Assembly: GCF_022024055.1 (NCBI RefSeq)
Contig: NZ_CP091788.1
Location: 1,922,001-1,986,000, forward strand
From: Prevotella sp. E2-28
GTDB taxonomy: Bacteria; Bacteroidota; Bacteroidia; Bacteroidales; Bacteroidaceae
Length of the DNA: 64,000 nucleotides
Direction of reading: 5' to 3'
Under the pieces are notes generated by a model, which saw only the letters and a list, made by a program, of their open reading frames with translations, made no database searches and was not told the origin of the DNA. The position numbers and the translations under genes were made by a program. Shown here piece by piece: positions 45,123 to 54,300 of this stretch. Numbering within the stretch: position 1 is the stretch's first letter; each line of letters begins with the position of its first letter.

Positions 45123-48100
45123 TTAAGATTTAGTTATAGTAATGTTTAATGTAAATTCATCAAATTCTACTGCCTGACCATCATTGGTTTCAAGTTTAAT
45201 CTCATCAGCCAGTACCTGACGGGCAATATAGTCGCCAAAAGCCTCAACAGCCTTCGTAGCGGCCTCATTAGGTTCAATAGAAACACGAATGCGATCAGTA
45301 ATTTCCAATCCGCTCTTCTTACGGATATTCTGAATACGGTTCACCAGCTCGCGAGCCATACCCTCATTACGCAACTCATCGGTCAGTGTAATATCAAGAG
45401 CCACAGTCAAGTTACCCTCGTTACCCACCAGCCAGCCAGGAATATCCTCGCTGATGATGTCAACATCTACAGCTTCTACAGTAAGATCCTGACCTTCCAC
45501 GTTGATAGCGATGGTACCATCCTTCTCCAACTGGGCAATCTGTTCCTGTGAAAGGGCATCCATCTGAGGAGCAACACCCTTCATCAGTTTACCAAACTTC
45601 TTACCCATTGTACGGAAGTTACACTTCACCTTCTTAACCAAGATGCCTTGACCCTCAACGAACTTCACTTCCTTCACGTTTACTTCCTGCAGGAAAATCT
45701 GCTTCACGCTCTCAATAGCTACACGCTGAGCCTCATCTACAGGAGGAATCATCAAGGTCTGCAGAGGCTGCTTCACCTTCAGACTCTCCTTACGACGCAA
45801 AGCCAGTACAATCGTTGTGATGCGCTGGGCAATCTCCATACGCTGCTCCAGGTCTGCATTCACCAATGCCATATTAGCTACAGGGAATTTCTCCAGATGC
45901 ACGCTGTCCATCTCACCTCCCATATCACAATAGATACGGTCAGCAAAGAAAGGTGCGAAAGGAGCCAACAGCTTTGAAACTGTCATCAAGCATTCATAAA
46001 GCGTCTGATAGGCAGCCAATTTATCTTCGTCCATCTCCTTACCCCAGAAGCGCTTCTTGTTCAGACGCACATACCAGTTAGAGAGGTCTTCATCTACAAA
46101 CTTATCAATCAGTCGGCCTGCACGTGTGGGATCATAGCCGTTCATCTCAGCCTCAACACCCTTTACCAATGAGTTCAGGCAAGACAGAATCCAACGGTCG
46201 AACTCAGGACGCTTCTCTACAGGAATCTGCGGAGCCTTCGGATCGAAATCATCCACGTTGGCATACATCGCAAAGAGCGAGTATGTATTATATAAGGTAC
46301 CGAAGAACTTACGGCTCACCTCAGCCACTCCTTCTGGGTCGAACTTCAAGTTATCCCAAGGCTCTGAGTTGGTCATCATATAGAAACGCACAGCGTCAGA
46401 ACCATACTTCTCTATCATCTCGAAGGGGTTCACCACGTTACCCACGTGCTTTGACATCTTATTGCCTTTGGCATCAAGTACCAAGCCACTAGAAATGACG
46501 TTCTTGAATGCTACAGAGTCAAAAATCATCGTCGCAATGGCGTGCAATGTAAAGAACCAGCCACGAGTCTGGTCAACACCCTCGTTGATAAAGTCTGCAG
46601 GATATGCCTTCTTCTCGTCAATCAGTTCTTTATTCTCAAAAGGATAGTGAATCTGAGCGTAAGGCATTGAACCTGAGTCAAACCAAACGTCAATCAGGTC
46701 GCTCTCACGCTTCATCGGCTTACCGCTCTCACTTACCAGCATGATATAATCGACATAAGGACGGTGCAGGTCAATCTTGTCGTAGTTCTCTTTCGACATA
46801 TCACCAGGCACAAAGCCCTTATCTTTCAGCGGGTTGCTTGCCATTACACCAGCAGCCACTGCCTTCTCTATCTCATTGTAGAGTTCCTCTACGCTTCCGA
46901 TGCAAATCTCTTCACCATCCTCACTACGCCAGATAGGCAGTGGTGTGCCCCAGAAGCGTGAACGGCTCAGGTTCCAGTCGTTCAGATTATCAAGCCAGTT
47001 ACCGAAACGACCTGTACCGGTTGACTCTGGCTGCCAGTTGATAGTCTTGTTCAACTCGCTCATACGCTCCTTCATTGATGAACTCTTGATAAACCAAGAG
47101 TCAAGAGGATAGTAGAGCACTGGCTTATCCGTACGCCAGCAGTGAGGATAGTTGTGCACGTGCTTCTCAATCTTAAAGGCCTTACCATCGGCTTTCAGGT
47201 CCATACAAATTGAGATATCCAGTGTCTCATCCTTATCAGTAAGGGTATCATCGTAAGCGTTCTTCACGTAGCGACCGGCATATTTGCCCCACTTCTCTAC
47301 GTCAACATACTTGCTCACGAAATCAGCATCCAAATCTTCGATTACGAAGTACTTACCTTGCAGGTCAACGACAGGACGCTCAGCACCCTTCTTGTCAATC
47401 AGCACAATAGGACAGATACCGGCCTTCTTAGCTACGAAGGCATCGTCAGCACCAAAATTAGGTGCAATATGTACGATACCAGCACCATCCTCAGTAGTAA
47501 CGTAGTCACCGGGAATAACACGGAAGGCATCGCCCATAGGCTTAATCATGGGGAGCAACTGTTCATACTCCATACCTACAAGGTCAGTACCTTTATAACG
47601 ACCTATCACACGATAAGGAAGGAATTTCTCACCTTTATTATATTCAGGCATCTCTCCGCCGTCGGTAATCTCGGCAGCAGTATCGAAGTAAGCAGCCACA
47701 CGGGCCTCAGCCATCACAACGGTGATCTTCTCAGCAGTATAAGGATTATAGGTCTCCAGAGCTACATAGTCAATCTTCGGACCTACGCAGAGCGCTGAAT
47801 TGGCAGCCAACGTCCAAGGAGTCGTGGTCCATGCCATGAAATAAGGCGTACCCCATTGAGCCATCTCGGGTTTAGGATTCTTCATCTTAAACAGAGCTGT
47901 GCAGGTGGTATCTTTCACATCACGATAGCAACCAGGCTGGTTCAGCTCGTGAGAAGAAAGACCTGTACCTGCTGCGGGGCTGTATGGCTGAATGGTATAA
48001 CCTTTATAGAGCAAACCCTTGTTGTAGAACTGCTTCAGCAGCCACCACAGGGTCTCAATATACTTATTGTCGTATGTGATATAGGGGTTGTCGAGATCTA

Positions 48101-48545
48101 CGAAGTAACCCATCTTCTCCGTCAGTTCACGCCATTCAGCAGTGAACATCATCACGTTCTCGCGGCACTTCTTGTTGTAGTCCTCCGTAGAGATATACTT
48201 ATCACTTTCCTTATTATCGATATCAGCCTTTGTGATACCCAGCTCTTTTTCCACACCCAGTTCTACGGGCAGTCCGTGAGTATCCCAACCAGCCTTACGC
48301 TTCACCTGGAAGCCCTGCATGGTCTTATAACGGTTGAAGGCATCCTTGATGCTTCGAGCCAGCACATGGTGAATACCAGGGTGACCGTTTGCAGAAGGGG
48401 GACCTTCGAAGAATACGAACTGAGGACAACCCTCACGCTCGTCAATACTACGATGGAAAATATCCTCCTTCATCCATTTTTCCAGAATGTCATTGTTAAC
48501 CTTCGTCAGGTTTAAGCCGTTATGTTCGGCGAATCTTTTTGCCAT
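45123..48545 (-). CDS. ileS: Isoleucyl-tRNA synthetase
   Basis: 1140 aa class I synthetase. HIGH motif: PPSANGHPGIHHVLA; KMSKS motif: GNKMSKHVGNVVNPFEMIEK, with the usual final Ser replaced by His. The editing domain (AWTTTPWTLAANSALCVGPK) is present. The length and the KMSKH form fit the second, eukaryote-like type of IleRS, which lacks the C-terminal zinc finger; that type often resists mupirocin. First gene of the operon running to 40071. Confidence 0.95.
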   Translation of the reverse strand: MAKRFAEHNGLNLTKVNNDILEKWMKEDIFHRSIDEREGCPQFVFFEGPPSANGHPGIHHVLARSIKDAFNRYKTMQGFQVKRKAGWDTHGLPVELGVEKELGITKADIDNKESDKYISTEDYNKKCRENVMMFTAEWRELTEKMGYFVDLDNPYITYDNKYIETLWWLLKQFYNKGLLYKGYTIQPYSPAAGTGLSSHELNQPGCYRDVKDTTCTALFKMKNPKPEMAQWGTPYFMAWTTTPWTLAANSALCVGPKIDYVALETYNPYTAEKITVVMAEARVAAYFDTAAEITDGGEMPEYNKGEKFLPYRVIGRYKGTDLVGMEYEQLLPMIKPMGDAFRVIPGDYVTTEDGAGIVHIAPNFGADDAFVAKKAGICPIVLIDKKGAERPVVDLQGKYFVIEDLDADFVSKYVDVEKWGKYAGRYVKNAYDDTLTDKDETLDISICMDLKADGKAFKIEKHVHNYPHCWRTDKPVLYYPLDSWFIKSSSMKERMSELNKTINWQPESTGTGRFGNWLDNLNDWNLSRSRFWGTPLPIWRSEDGEEICIGSVEELYNEIEKAVAAGVMASNPLKDKGFVPGDMSKENYDKIDLHRPYVDYIMLVSESGKPMKRESDLIDVWFDSGSMPYAQIHYPFENKELIDEKKAYPADFINEGVDQTRGWFFTLHAIATMIFDSVAFKNVISSGLVLDAKGNKMSKHVGNVVNPFEMIEKYGSDAVRFYMMTNSEPWDNLKFDPEGVAEVSRKFFGTLYNTYSLFAMYANVDDFDPKAPQIPVEKRPEFDRWILSCLNSLVKGVEAEMNGYDPTRAGRLIDKFVDEDLSNWYVRLNKKRFWGKEMDEDKLAAYQTLYECLMTVSKLLAPFAPFFADRIYCDMGGEMDSVHLEKFPVANMALVNADLEQRMEIAQRITTIVLALRRKESLKVKQPLQTLMIPPVDEAQRVAIESVKQIFLQEVNVKEVKFVEGQGILVKKVKCNFRTMGKKFGKLMKGVAPQMDALSQEQIAQLEKDGTIAINVEGQDLTVEAVDVDIISEDIPGWLVGNEGNLTVALDITLTDELRNEGMARELVNRIQNIRKKSGLEITDRIRVSIEPNEAATKAVEAFGDYIARQVLADEIKLETNDGQAVEFDEFTLNITITKS

Positions 48546-48577
48546 ATCTTATAAGTACTTATTTTATTTTTGACGTG

Positions 48578-48609
48578 CAAAGGTACGAAGAAAATCTGAC
48601 TTAGCCAAA
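48578..48609 (-). promoter_or_regulatory. Promoter of the ileS operon
   Basis: Minus strand: TTTG (48606-48609), 20-base spacer, TACCTTTG (48578-48585), 33 bases before the ileS ATG. Full consensus. Confidence 0.7.
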
Positions 48610-48700
48610 AAACTCGCAGTTTTAAGTCTTAAAAAATCCTTATTGGACAATTTTATATATTTTTGAACTGAAATTCCAATGCTTTATAGAGTTTTTTATT

Positions 48701-48708
48701 TACCTTTG
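48701..48708 (+). promoter_or_regulatory. Promoter -7 element for uxuA
   Basis: TACCTTTG, 39 bases before the uxuA ATG; no clear -33 element. Confidence 0.5.
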
Positions 48709-48747
48709 CAGCCAAATTTTATTACAACCAAATAACAAGAAAAAACA

Positions 48748-50001
48748 ATGGAAAGAACATGGAGATGGTTTGGCAAGAAGGATAAGATCACGCTTGCACA
48801 ACTAAGACAGATTGGCGTCGAGGGCATCGTCACCGCCCTGCACGACGTCCCCCTTGGTGAAGTCTGGACCCGCGAGAAGATTCGTGATTTGCGCGAATAC
48901 ATTGAGAGCTATGGCATGCGCTGGAGCGTGGTTGAGAGTCTGCCCGTCGTAGAAACAATCAAATACGGCGGTCCTGATCGCGACCATCAGATTGAAGTCT
49001 ATAAGGAAAGCCTGCGCAACCTTGCCGCCGAGGGCATCCACTGCATCTGCTACAACTTCATGCCCGTATTGGACTGGGCTCGCACGGACCTGTTCCACGA
49101 CAATCCAAACGGTGCCACTAACCTGTACTTCAACTATGCCGAGTTTGCCTACTTCGACATCTACATCCTGAAGCGTCCGGGTGCCCGTGAGGAATGGGAG
49201 AAGTTCCAGTTCCCCGAGGGATGGGGCGAAGGCCGTAGCGTCATTGCCGAATGCGACGAGCTGGCAAAGACGATGACACCTGAGAAAGACCACAAACTCG
49301 TAGAGACTATCGTCATCAAGACACAGGGTTTTGTCAGTGGAAACTTCAGCGAGAATGATGAGGCTCCCATACAGAAATTCCGCGAGTTCCTCGACCTATA
49401 TAAAGGCATAGACAAGAAACAGTTACGCGAAAACATGAAATATTTCCTCGAGGCTATTATGCCCGTCTGCGAGGAGTGCAATATGAACATGTGCGTACAC
49501 CCCGACGACCCCCCAATCGAGATTCTTGGATTGCCTCGCATCGTACGTACCGAAGAGGATATCCAGTGGTTCCTCAATGCTGTGCCCAACAAGCACAACG
49601 GACTCACATTCTGTGCTGGCTCTCTGAGTGCAGGTGCATATAATAATGTTGTGGAGTTGGCTAAGAAGTTCGCTTCTCGCACCCACTTCGTTCACCTGCG
49701 TTCATGCCATATCTTCCCCAATGGCGACTTCACCGAAGCCAGTCACCTGGGTGGACGTGCCGACCTCATCGAGCTGTGCCGTATCTTCGAGAAGGAGAAC
49801 CCCGCACTGCCTATGCGCGTGGATCATGGCATGACATTCACCGATGAGCCTGGTGGCATCATGGATGAGAGCAGCCACGGTCATAATGCCGGCTATACCT
49901 TACTCGGCCGTATGTTCGCCCTCGGTCAGGTACAGGGTATCCTCGCCACTGTTGACCGCGAACTCGGTATCGAATACAAGCAGCCAGGCTTCTTCGATTA
50001 A
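48748..50001 (+). CDS. uxuA: Mannonate dehydratase
   Basis: 417 aa. UxuA dehydrates D-mannonate to 2-keto-3-deoxygluconate in glucuronate breakdown. The TIM-barrel start MERTWRWFGKKDKITLAQLR and the metal/substrate regions NMNMCVHPDDPPIEILGLPR, FVHLRSCHIFPNGDF and PMRVDHGMTF match the family. It has a promoter and a strong terminator of its own. The partner oxidoreductase gene (59888) lies 9.9 kb away on the same strand; the CRISPR-Cas locus lies between. Confidence 0.94.
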   Translation: MERTWRWFGKKDKITLAQLRQIGVEGIVTALHDVPLGEVWTREKIRDLREYIESYGMRWSVVESLPVVETIKYGGPDRDHQIEVYKESLRNLAAEGIHCICYNFMPVLDWARTDLFHDNPNGATNLYFNYAEFAYFDIYILKRPGAREEWEKFQFPEGWGEGRSVIAECDELAKTMTPEKDHKLVETIVIKTQGFVSGNFSENDEAPIQKFREFLDLYKGIDKKQLRENMKYFLEAIMPVCEECNMNMCVHPDDPPIEILGLPRIVRTEEDIQWFLNAVPNKHNGLTFCAGSLSAGAYNNVVELAKKFASRTHFVHLRSCHIFPNGDFTEASHLGGRADLIELCRIFEKENPALPMRVDHGMTFTDEPGGIMDESSHGHNAGYTLLGRMFALGQVQGILATVDRELGIEYKQPGFFD

Positions 50002-50020
50002 GAAAAAGATACATAACACA

Positions 50021-50063
50021 AAATCACCCGATATCATCAAAATCGATATCGGGTGATTTTTCT
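50021..50063 (+). terminator. Strong intrinsic terminator after uxuA
   Basis: AAATCACCCGATATC (50021-50035) pairs perfectly with GATATCGGGTGATTT (50045-50059), 15 bp, 9-base loop, followed by TTCTTTC. With the A-run on the other side it can also stop the convergent MBL-fold gene. Confidence 0.85.
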
Positions 50064-50083
50064 TTCTGCTATTTTTCAAATAT

Positions 50084-50830
50084 CTACAGCGTCATCACGC
50101 GTTTCATCTCCAGGTTCTCGTAGCCCTCAGGACAGTGAGTAGAGAGATAGACGGTAGGATTATTCTTGATAAACTCACGCACGTTGTCAAGAGTCTGACG
50201 TGCAGCCTTGATATCCTCGAAGACAATGCTGAGCTTGTTAGCCTTCAGGGCTGCATCACAGTAGGTCACATCACCGTGGAACATATAGAAAAGCCCATCG
50301 TTCTCTGCTATGATAATACTATTACCATAAGTATGTCCCTTAGCCTCAATGAACCATACACCATCAACCACCTTCTGAGCATTTGGGAAGTTCTTGTAAG
50401 GCGTGCCATACGCAGCACGTACAATATTTTCTCCCGCCAAATTCATAGCATCGGCATCCTCTGGCGAAATATAGACCTTGGCATTGGGGAAATACTCCAA
50501 AGCAGCCGAGTGGTCAGGGTGCTTATGGGTGATGAGTATCTTTGTCACCTGCTCTGGTTTATAGCCAAGTGCTGTAAACGCATCGATATAATCTGCCACT
50601 TTCTCGCCCATATAAAGCGGTGCACCTAATTTCTTGGCAGGAAATGGGGTGTCCGACTTAAAGCCTGTATCAACAAGAATCACTTCATTGCCAGTATCAA
50701 TGAGGAAGTTCTGCAGTGAACTGCGGTAGATGATCTGCTCATCAAACTTCTCCTTACCCTCTTCACCACCAAAGGCAAACGGCTGGTTCATAAAACCACC
50801 GTCAAACATTCTGATTACTTTTATTTCCAT
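50084..50830 (-). CDS. MBL-fold metallo-hydrolase (AHL-lactonase-like)
   Basis: 248 aa. The zinc motif is ILITHKHPDHSAALEYF (HxHxDH), with further ligands in FMFHGDVTYCDA, seen as MFHGDVTY, and STHCPEGYEN. The general layout (FLIDTGNEVILVDTGFKSDT) is that of the lactonase group that includes acyl-homoserine lactonases, but substrate use cannot be told from sequence. It forms a two-gene unit with the small winged-helix gene, 7 bases upstream. Confidence 0.82.
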   Translation of the reverse strand: MEIKVIRMFDGGFMNQPFAFGGEEGKEKFDEQIIYRSSLQNFLIDTGNEVILVDTGFKSDTPFPAKKLGAPLYMGEKVADYIDAFTALGYKPEQVTKILITHKHPDHSAALEYFPNAKVYISPEDADAMNLAGENIVRAAYGTPYKNFPNAQKVVDGVWFIEAKGHTYGNSIIIAENDGLFYMFHGDVTYCDAALKANKLSIVFEDIKAARQTLDNVREFIKNNPTVYLSTHCPEGYENLEMKRVMTL

Positions 50831-50837
50831 ACGTCAT

Positions 50838-51011
50838 TTATTTTGCTGGTTCCCACTTACAACGAACGGGTGAAACAATAGCCCCCTCTTTCTTTAACTC
50901 TGCGAAAGCTTTATCCACTTCCTTACGGTCTGCTCCCAGTACCTTTGTCACGTCACCTGCCGACACAGGTTTCCCTGCCTCGCGCATAGCCTGTAATACC
51001 TTTTCTTTCAT
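50838..51011 (-). CDS. Small helix-turn-helix protein (57 aa)
   Basis: 57 aa, beginning MKEKVLQAMREAGKPVSAGD and ending RCKWEPAK. The sequence VSAGDVTKVLGADRKEVDKA is a winged-helix/MarR-like helix-turn-helix, and AELKKEGAIVSPVR is the following helix and wing. It consists of one DNA-binding domain and nothing else. The ATG is at 51011 and the stop lies 7 bases before the MBL-fold gene, so it may regulate its own unit. Similar short regulators occur in Bacteroidales. Confidence 0.75.
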   Translation of the reverse strand: MKEKVLQAMREAGKPVSAGDVTKVLGADRKEVDKAFAELKKEGAIVSPVRCKWEPAK

Positions 51012-51062
51012 AAGTTGTTGTTTTGTTTTGGTTAGTATGCATTATTGCGCTGTAAAAATATA

Positions 51063-51103
51063 AATAATCCCTCATATCACAGCAATATGAAGGATTATTT
51101 TTT
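51063..51103. terminator. Bidirectional terminator-like hairpin
   Basis: AATAATCC-C-TCATAT (51063-51077) pairs with ATATGA-A-GGATTATT (51085-51099) with one mismatch, and T and A runs lie on both sides. It follows the stop codon of the gene fragment at 51106 on the minus strand. Confidence 0.65.
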
Positions 51104-51105
51104 GA

Positions 51106-51195
51106 TTATTTAAGATTATCGTTCCTAATATGTTCCACAGCCTCGCCCAAAGGAGTGAGAACAAGTGCCTGACGTCCCTTCATATTCTCAACAGC
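51106..51195 (-). pseudogene. 3' fragment of an unidentified gene at the left edge of the CRISPR-Cas locus
   Basis: Minus-strand frame reading FFAVENMKGRQALVLTPLGE, then AVEHIRNDNLK and stop at 51106, followed directly by a terminator hairpin. It looks like the C-terminal end of a real protein whose upstream part has been replaced by the tracrRNA terminator (51196-51231). I do not recognise the family. It could also be a chance frame, as it is only about 30 codons. Confidence 0.4.
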
Positions 51196-51283
51196 AAAAA
51201 AAGAAGGCGAGGTGATTGCTCACCCCACCTTAAATGTTTTCACAACGGAATAATCCTTATTGTGATTTGCTAAAAATTAGTGC
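51196..51283 (-). ncRNA. tracrRNA of the type II-C CRISPR-Cas system
   Basis: On the minus strand, ACTAATTTTTAGCAAATCAC and two more bases (51260-51281) form the anti-repeat: complementary to the first 24 bases of the CRISPR repeat on the crRNA strand, with one bulged A. Then follow a short nexus hairpin AAGGATTATTCCG (51246-51258), the conserved-looking linker GTTGTGAAAACATT, and a perfect 12-bp terminator stem with GCAA loop (51204-51231) and T7 (51196-51202). This is the usual order anti-repeat, nexus, terminator. It is divergent from cas9. Length about 85-90 nt if transcription starts near 51283. Confidence 0.88.
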
Positions 51284-51284
51284 T

Positions 51285-51317
51285 GCAAAGATAAACTTTT
51301 TCATTGAATTAGCCAAA
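51285..51317 (-). promoter_or_regulatory. tracrRNA promoter
   Basis: Minus strand: TTTG (51314-51317), 20-base spacer, TATCTTTGC (51285-51293), immediately before the anti-repeat. Full Bacteroidetes consensus. The core TATCTTTGCAG is identical to that inside every intact CRISPR repeat. Confidence 0.75.
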
Positions 51318-51335
51318 TAATTAAAAGGAAATTTG

Positions 51336-51344
51336 TACTTTTGC
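51336..51344 (+). promoter_or_regulatory. Promoter -7 element for the cas operon
   Basis: TACTTTTGC on the plus strand, 28 bases before the cas9 ATG; the -33 element is weak. It lies back-to-back with the tracrRNA promoter. Confidence 0.5.
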
Positions 51345-51372
51345 GACATAATAACTAAAAAACACTAGAAAT

Positions 51373-54300
51373 ATGAAGAAAATTCTTGGCCTTGATTTAG
51401 GAACAACAAGCATAGGTTGGGCGCTCGTAAATGAGAAAGAGAATGAGGACGAAAAGTCATCAATCATCAGGTTAGGAGTTAGAGTAAATCCTCTAACCAT
51501 TGACGAGACATTAAACTTTGAGAAAGGAAAGAGTATCACAACAAATGCTGACAGAACCTTAAAAAGAAGCATGCGGAGGAATCTTCAGCGTTACAAGTTA
51601 CGCCGTGAACATCTTATTGTCATATTAAAGCAACACGGATTAATTGACGATGACACAATTTTGTCAGAAAAAGGTAATGGTACAACCTTTGAGACCTATC
51701 GTCTAAGGGCAAAGGCAGCAACCGAGAAAATATGTTTAACGGAGTTTGCGCGCGTTCTTTTACAGATAAACAAGAAAAGAGGATATAAGAGTAGTCGAAA
51801 AGCAAAATCCACTGAGGAGGGGCAGTTGATAGACGGAATGGAAATTGCTCAGCTATTGTATAACAACAATCTGACTCCTGGTCAATTATCATTGCAATTA
51901 CTTAATGAGGGAAGGAAATATATTCCTGACTTTTACAGATCTGATTTAATAAACGAATTCAATAAGATATGGGATTTCCAGCGACATTATTACCCTGATA
52001 TCTTAACAAATAAATTGTGCGAAGAACTGAATGGTAAGAACAAAACACAATCATGGGCTATTTGTGCAAAGCCATTTAATATAGTTGGAATCAAACGAGA
52101 GACCAAAGGTATTGAGCAACGAGTTGAAAATTATCGTTGGCGTACATTGGCGTTGTCTCAAAAAATTGGTTTAGAAGAACTTGCAATTGTCTTGCAAGAA
52201 ATTAATGGGCAGATTAGCAATGCCAGTGGCTATTTAGGAGATATTAGTGACCGCAGTAAAATTCTTTATTTTAACAAGCAAACTGTAGGACAATACTTAA
52301 TGTCAGAATTACAAAAGAATCCAAATTACAGTTTGAAAAATAAGGTGTTTTATAGGCAAGACTATCTTAACGAGTTTGAAACAATTTGGGAAACACAAGC
52401 CAGATTTTACCCAGAGTTAACTTCTGACTTAAAGAAAGAAATTCGAGATATTATTATCTTCTATCAACGCCCTCTGAAATCGCAAAAAGGATTAGTATCT
52501 TTTTGTGAATTTGAAAGCAAAAAGATTACAGTTGAAGTTGATGGAAAACAAAAGATGAAAACTGTAGGTTTGAGGGTCTGTCCCAAGTCTTCTCCTCTTT
52601 TTCAAGAATTCAAAATCTGGCAAAGATTAAACGATATTGTCGTTTCTGGAAACGTGATACCCGTCGAACAGTTAGACCTGTTTGACAATCCATCAACTTT
52701 TAAACGTGGAAAACGTTCTTTGTATCAAGAAGAAAAGGAACGCCTTTTTGAAGAACTAAATTACAAAGAGAAACTTACAAAAGCAGAATCTTTAAAGTTA
52801 CTTTATGGTAATTCCAAGGACTATGACCTTAATTTTCAAACTTTAGAAGGAAATACAACTCAAGCTGAATTATTTAAAGCCTATCAGACCATCATAGAAA
52901 TGAGTGGTCATGGGACATATAATTTTGCAAAGATGGAAACAAATGAAGCGCTGAGAACTGTCAGAGAGGTTTTTGATAAACTCAACATCAGTACGGATAT
53001 ATTGACTTTTGACTCTTCTTTGGAAGGACATGTTTTAGAACAGCAGTCTATGTATCGCTTGTGGCATCTTCTTTATTCCTTTGAGGGCGATAATTCTGTC
53101 ATGGGTAATGAGTCATTGATAAATAAGCTTAAAGAGCTTTTTGGCTTTGAAAAAGAATATGCTACGGTTTTATCAAACGTTATTTTTAAATCTGATTATG
53201 CAAGTTTAAGTGCAAAGGCTATACGCAAAATACTCCCACATTTGAAAGATGGTAATGATTATAGTGTGGCTTGCGAGTACGCTGGCTATCGTCACTCTAA
53301 ACGATCACTCACAAAGGAAGAGATAAAGAATAAAATCTTGAAGGACAAACTAGAATTGTTGCCTCGAAATAGTTTGCGTAATCCTGTTGTGGAAAAGATT
53401 CTTAATCAAATGATAAATGTGGTCAATAGTGTTTCATCTGCTTATGGCAAACCCGATGAGATACGTATTGAACTCGCACGTGAACTAAAGAAATCGGCTA
53501 AAGAGCGTGAAGAGATGACAAAATCCATCAATGCAACTACCAGGCTACATGAGGATTATGTAAAAATTCTGAAAGCAGAACCTTTTAATCTTTCACATGT
53601 CAGTCGTAATGATATTATCCGTTACAAACTATATTTAGAATTAGAGAAGAATGCATATAAGACATTATATTCAAATACATACATATCAAAGGAAAAGCTT
53701 TTTACTAAGGAGTTTGAAATAGAACATATCATTCCTAAAGCCAAATTATTTGACGACTCACTCTCAAATAAAACACTTGAAGCAAGACAAGTTAATCTTG
53801 ATAAGAGAGATATGACTGCTTTTGACTTTATTGAAGAAAAATATGGAAAAGAATATGCCTCGAAATATGCAAACAAAATTGAAGATTTTTACCTTAGTAA
53901 AATTATCAGTAAAACAAAACGGGATAAACTCTTGATGAAAGAGGCGGAGATACCAAGTGGCTTTATCAATAGAGATCTTCGTGATTCTCAGTATATCGCA
54001 AAAAAAGCGAGGGAAATACTTGAAGAATATGTTCCTGTCGTTGTCCCAACTACTGGTAGTGTAACTGATCGATTGCGAGAGGATTGGCAGCTGGTAGATG
54101 TTATGCAAGAACTCAACTGGGACAAGTATGACAAACTTGGCATGACAAAATATGAGATTGGACACGACGGACAACTTATCCCCAAAATTAAAGATTGGAC
54201 GAAACGCAATGATCATCGTCATCATGCAATGGACGCTCTAACAATAGCATTCACAAAACATAGTTATATCCAGTATTTAAATAACTTAAACGCAAGAGTT

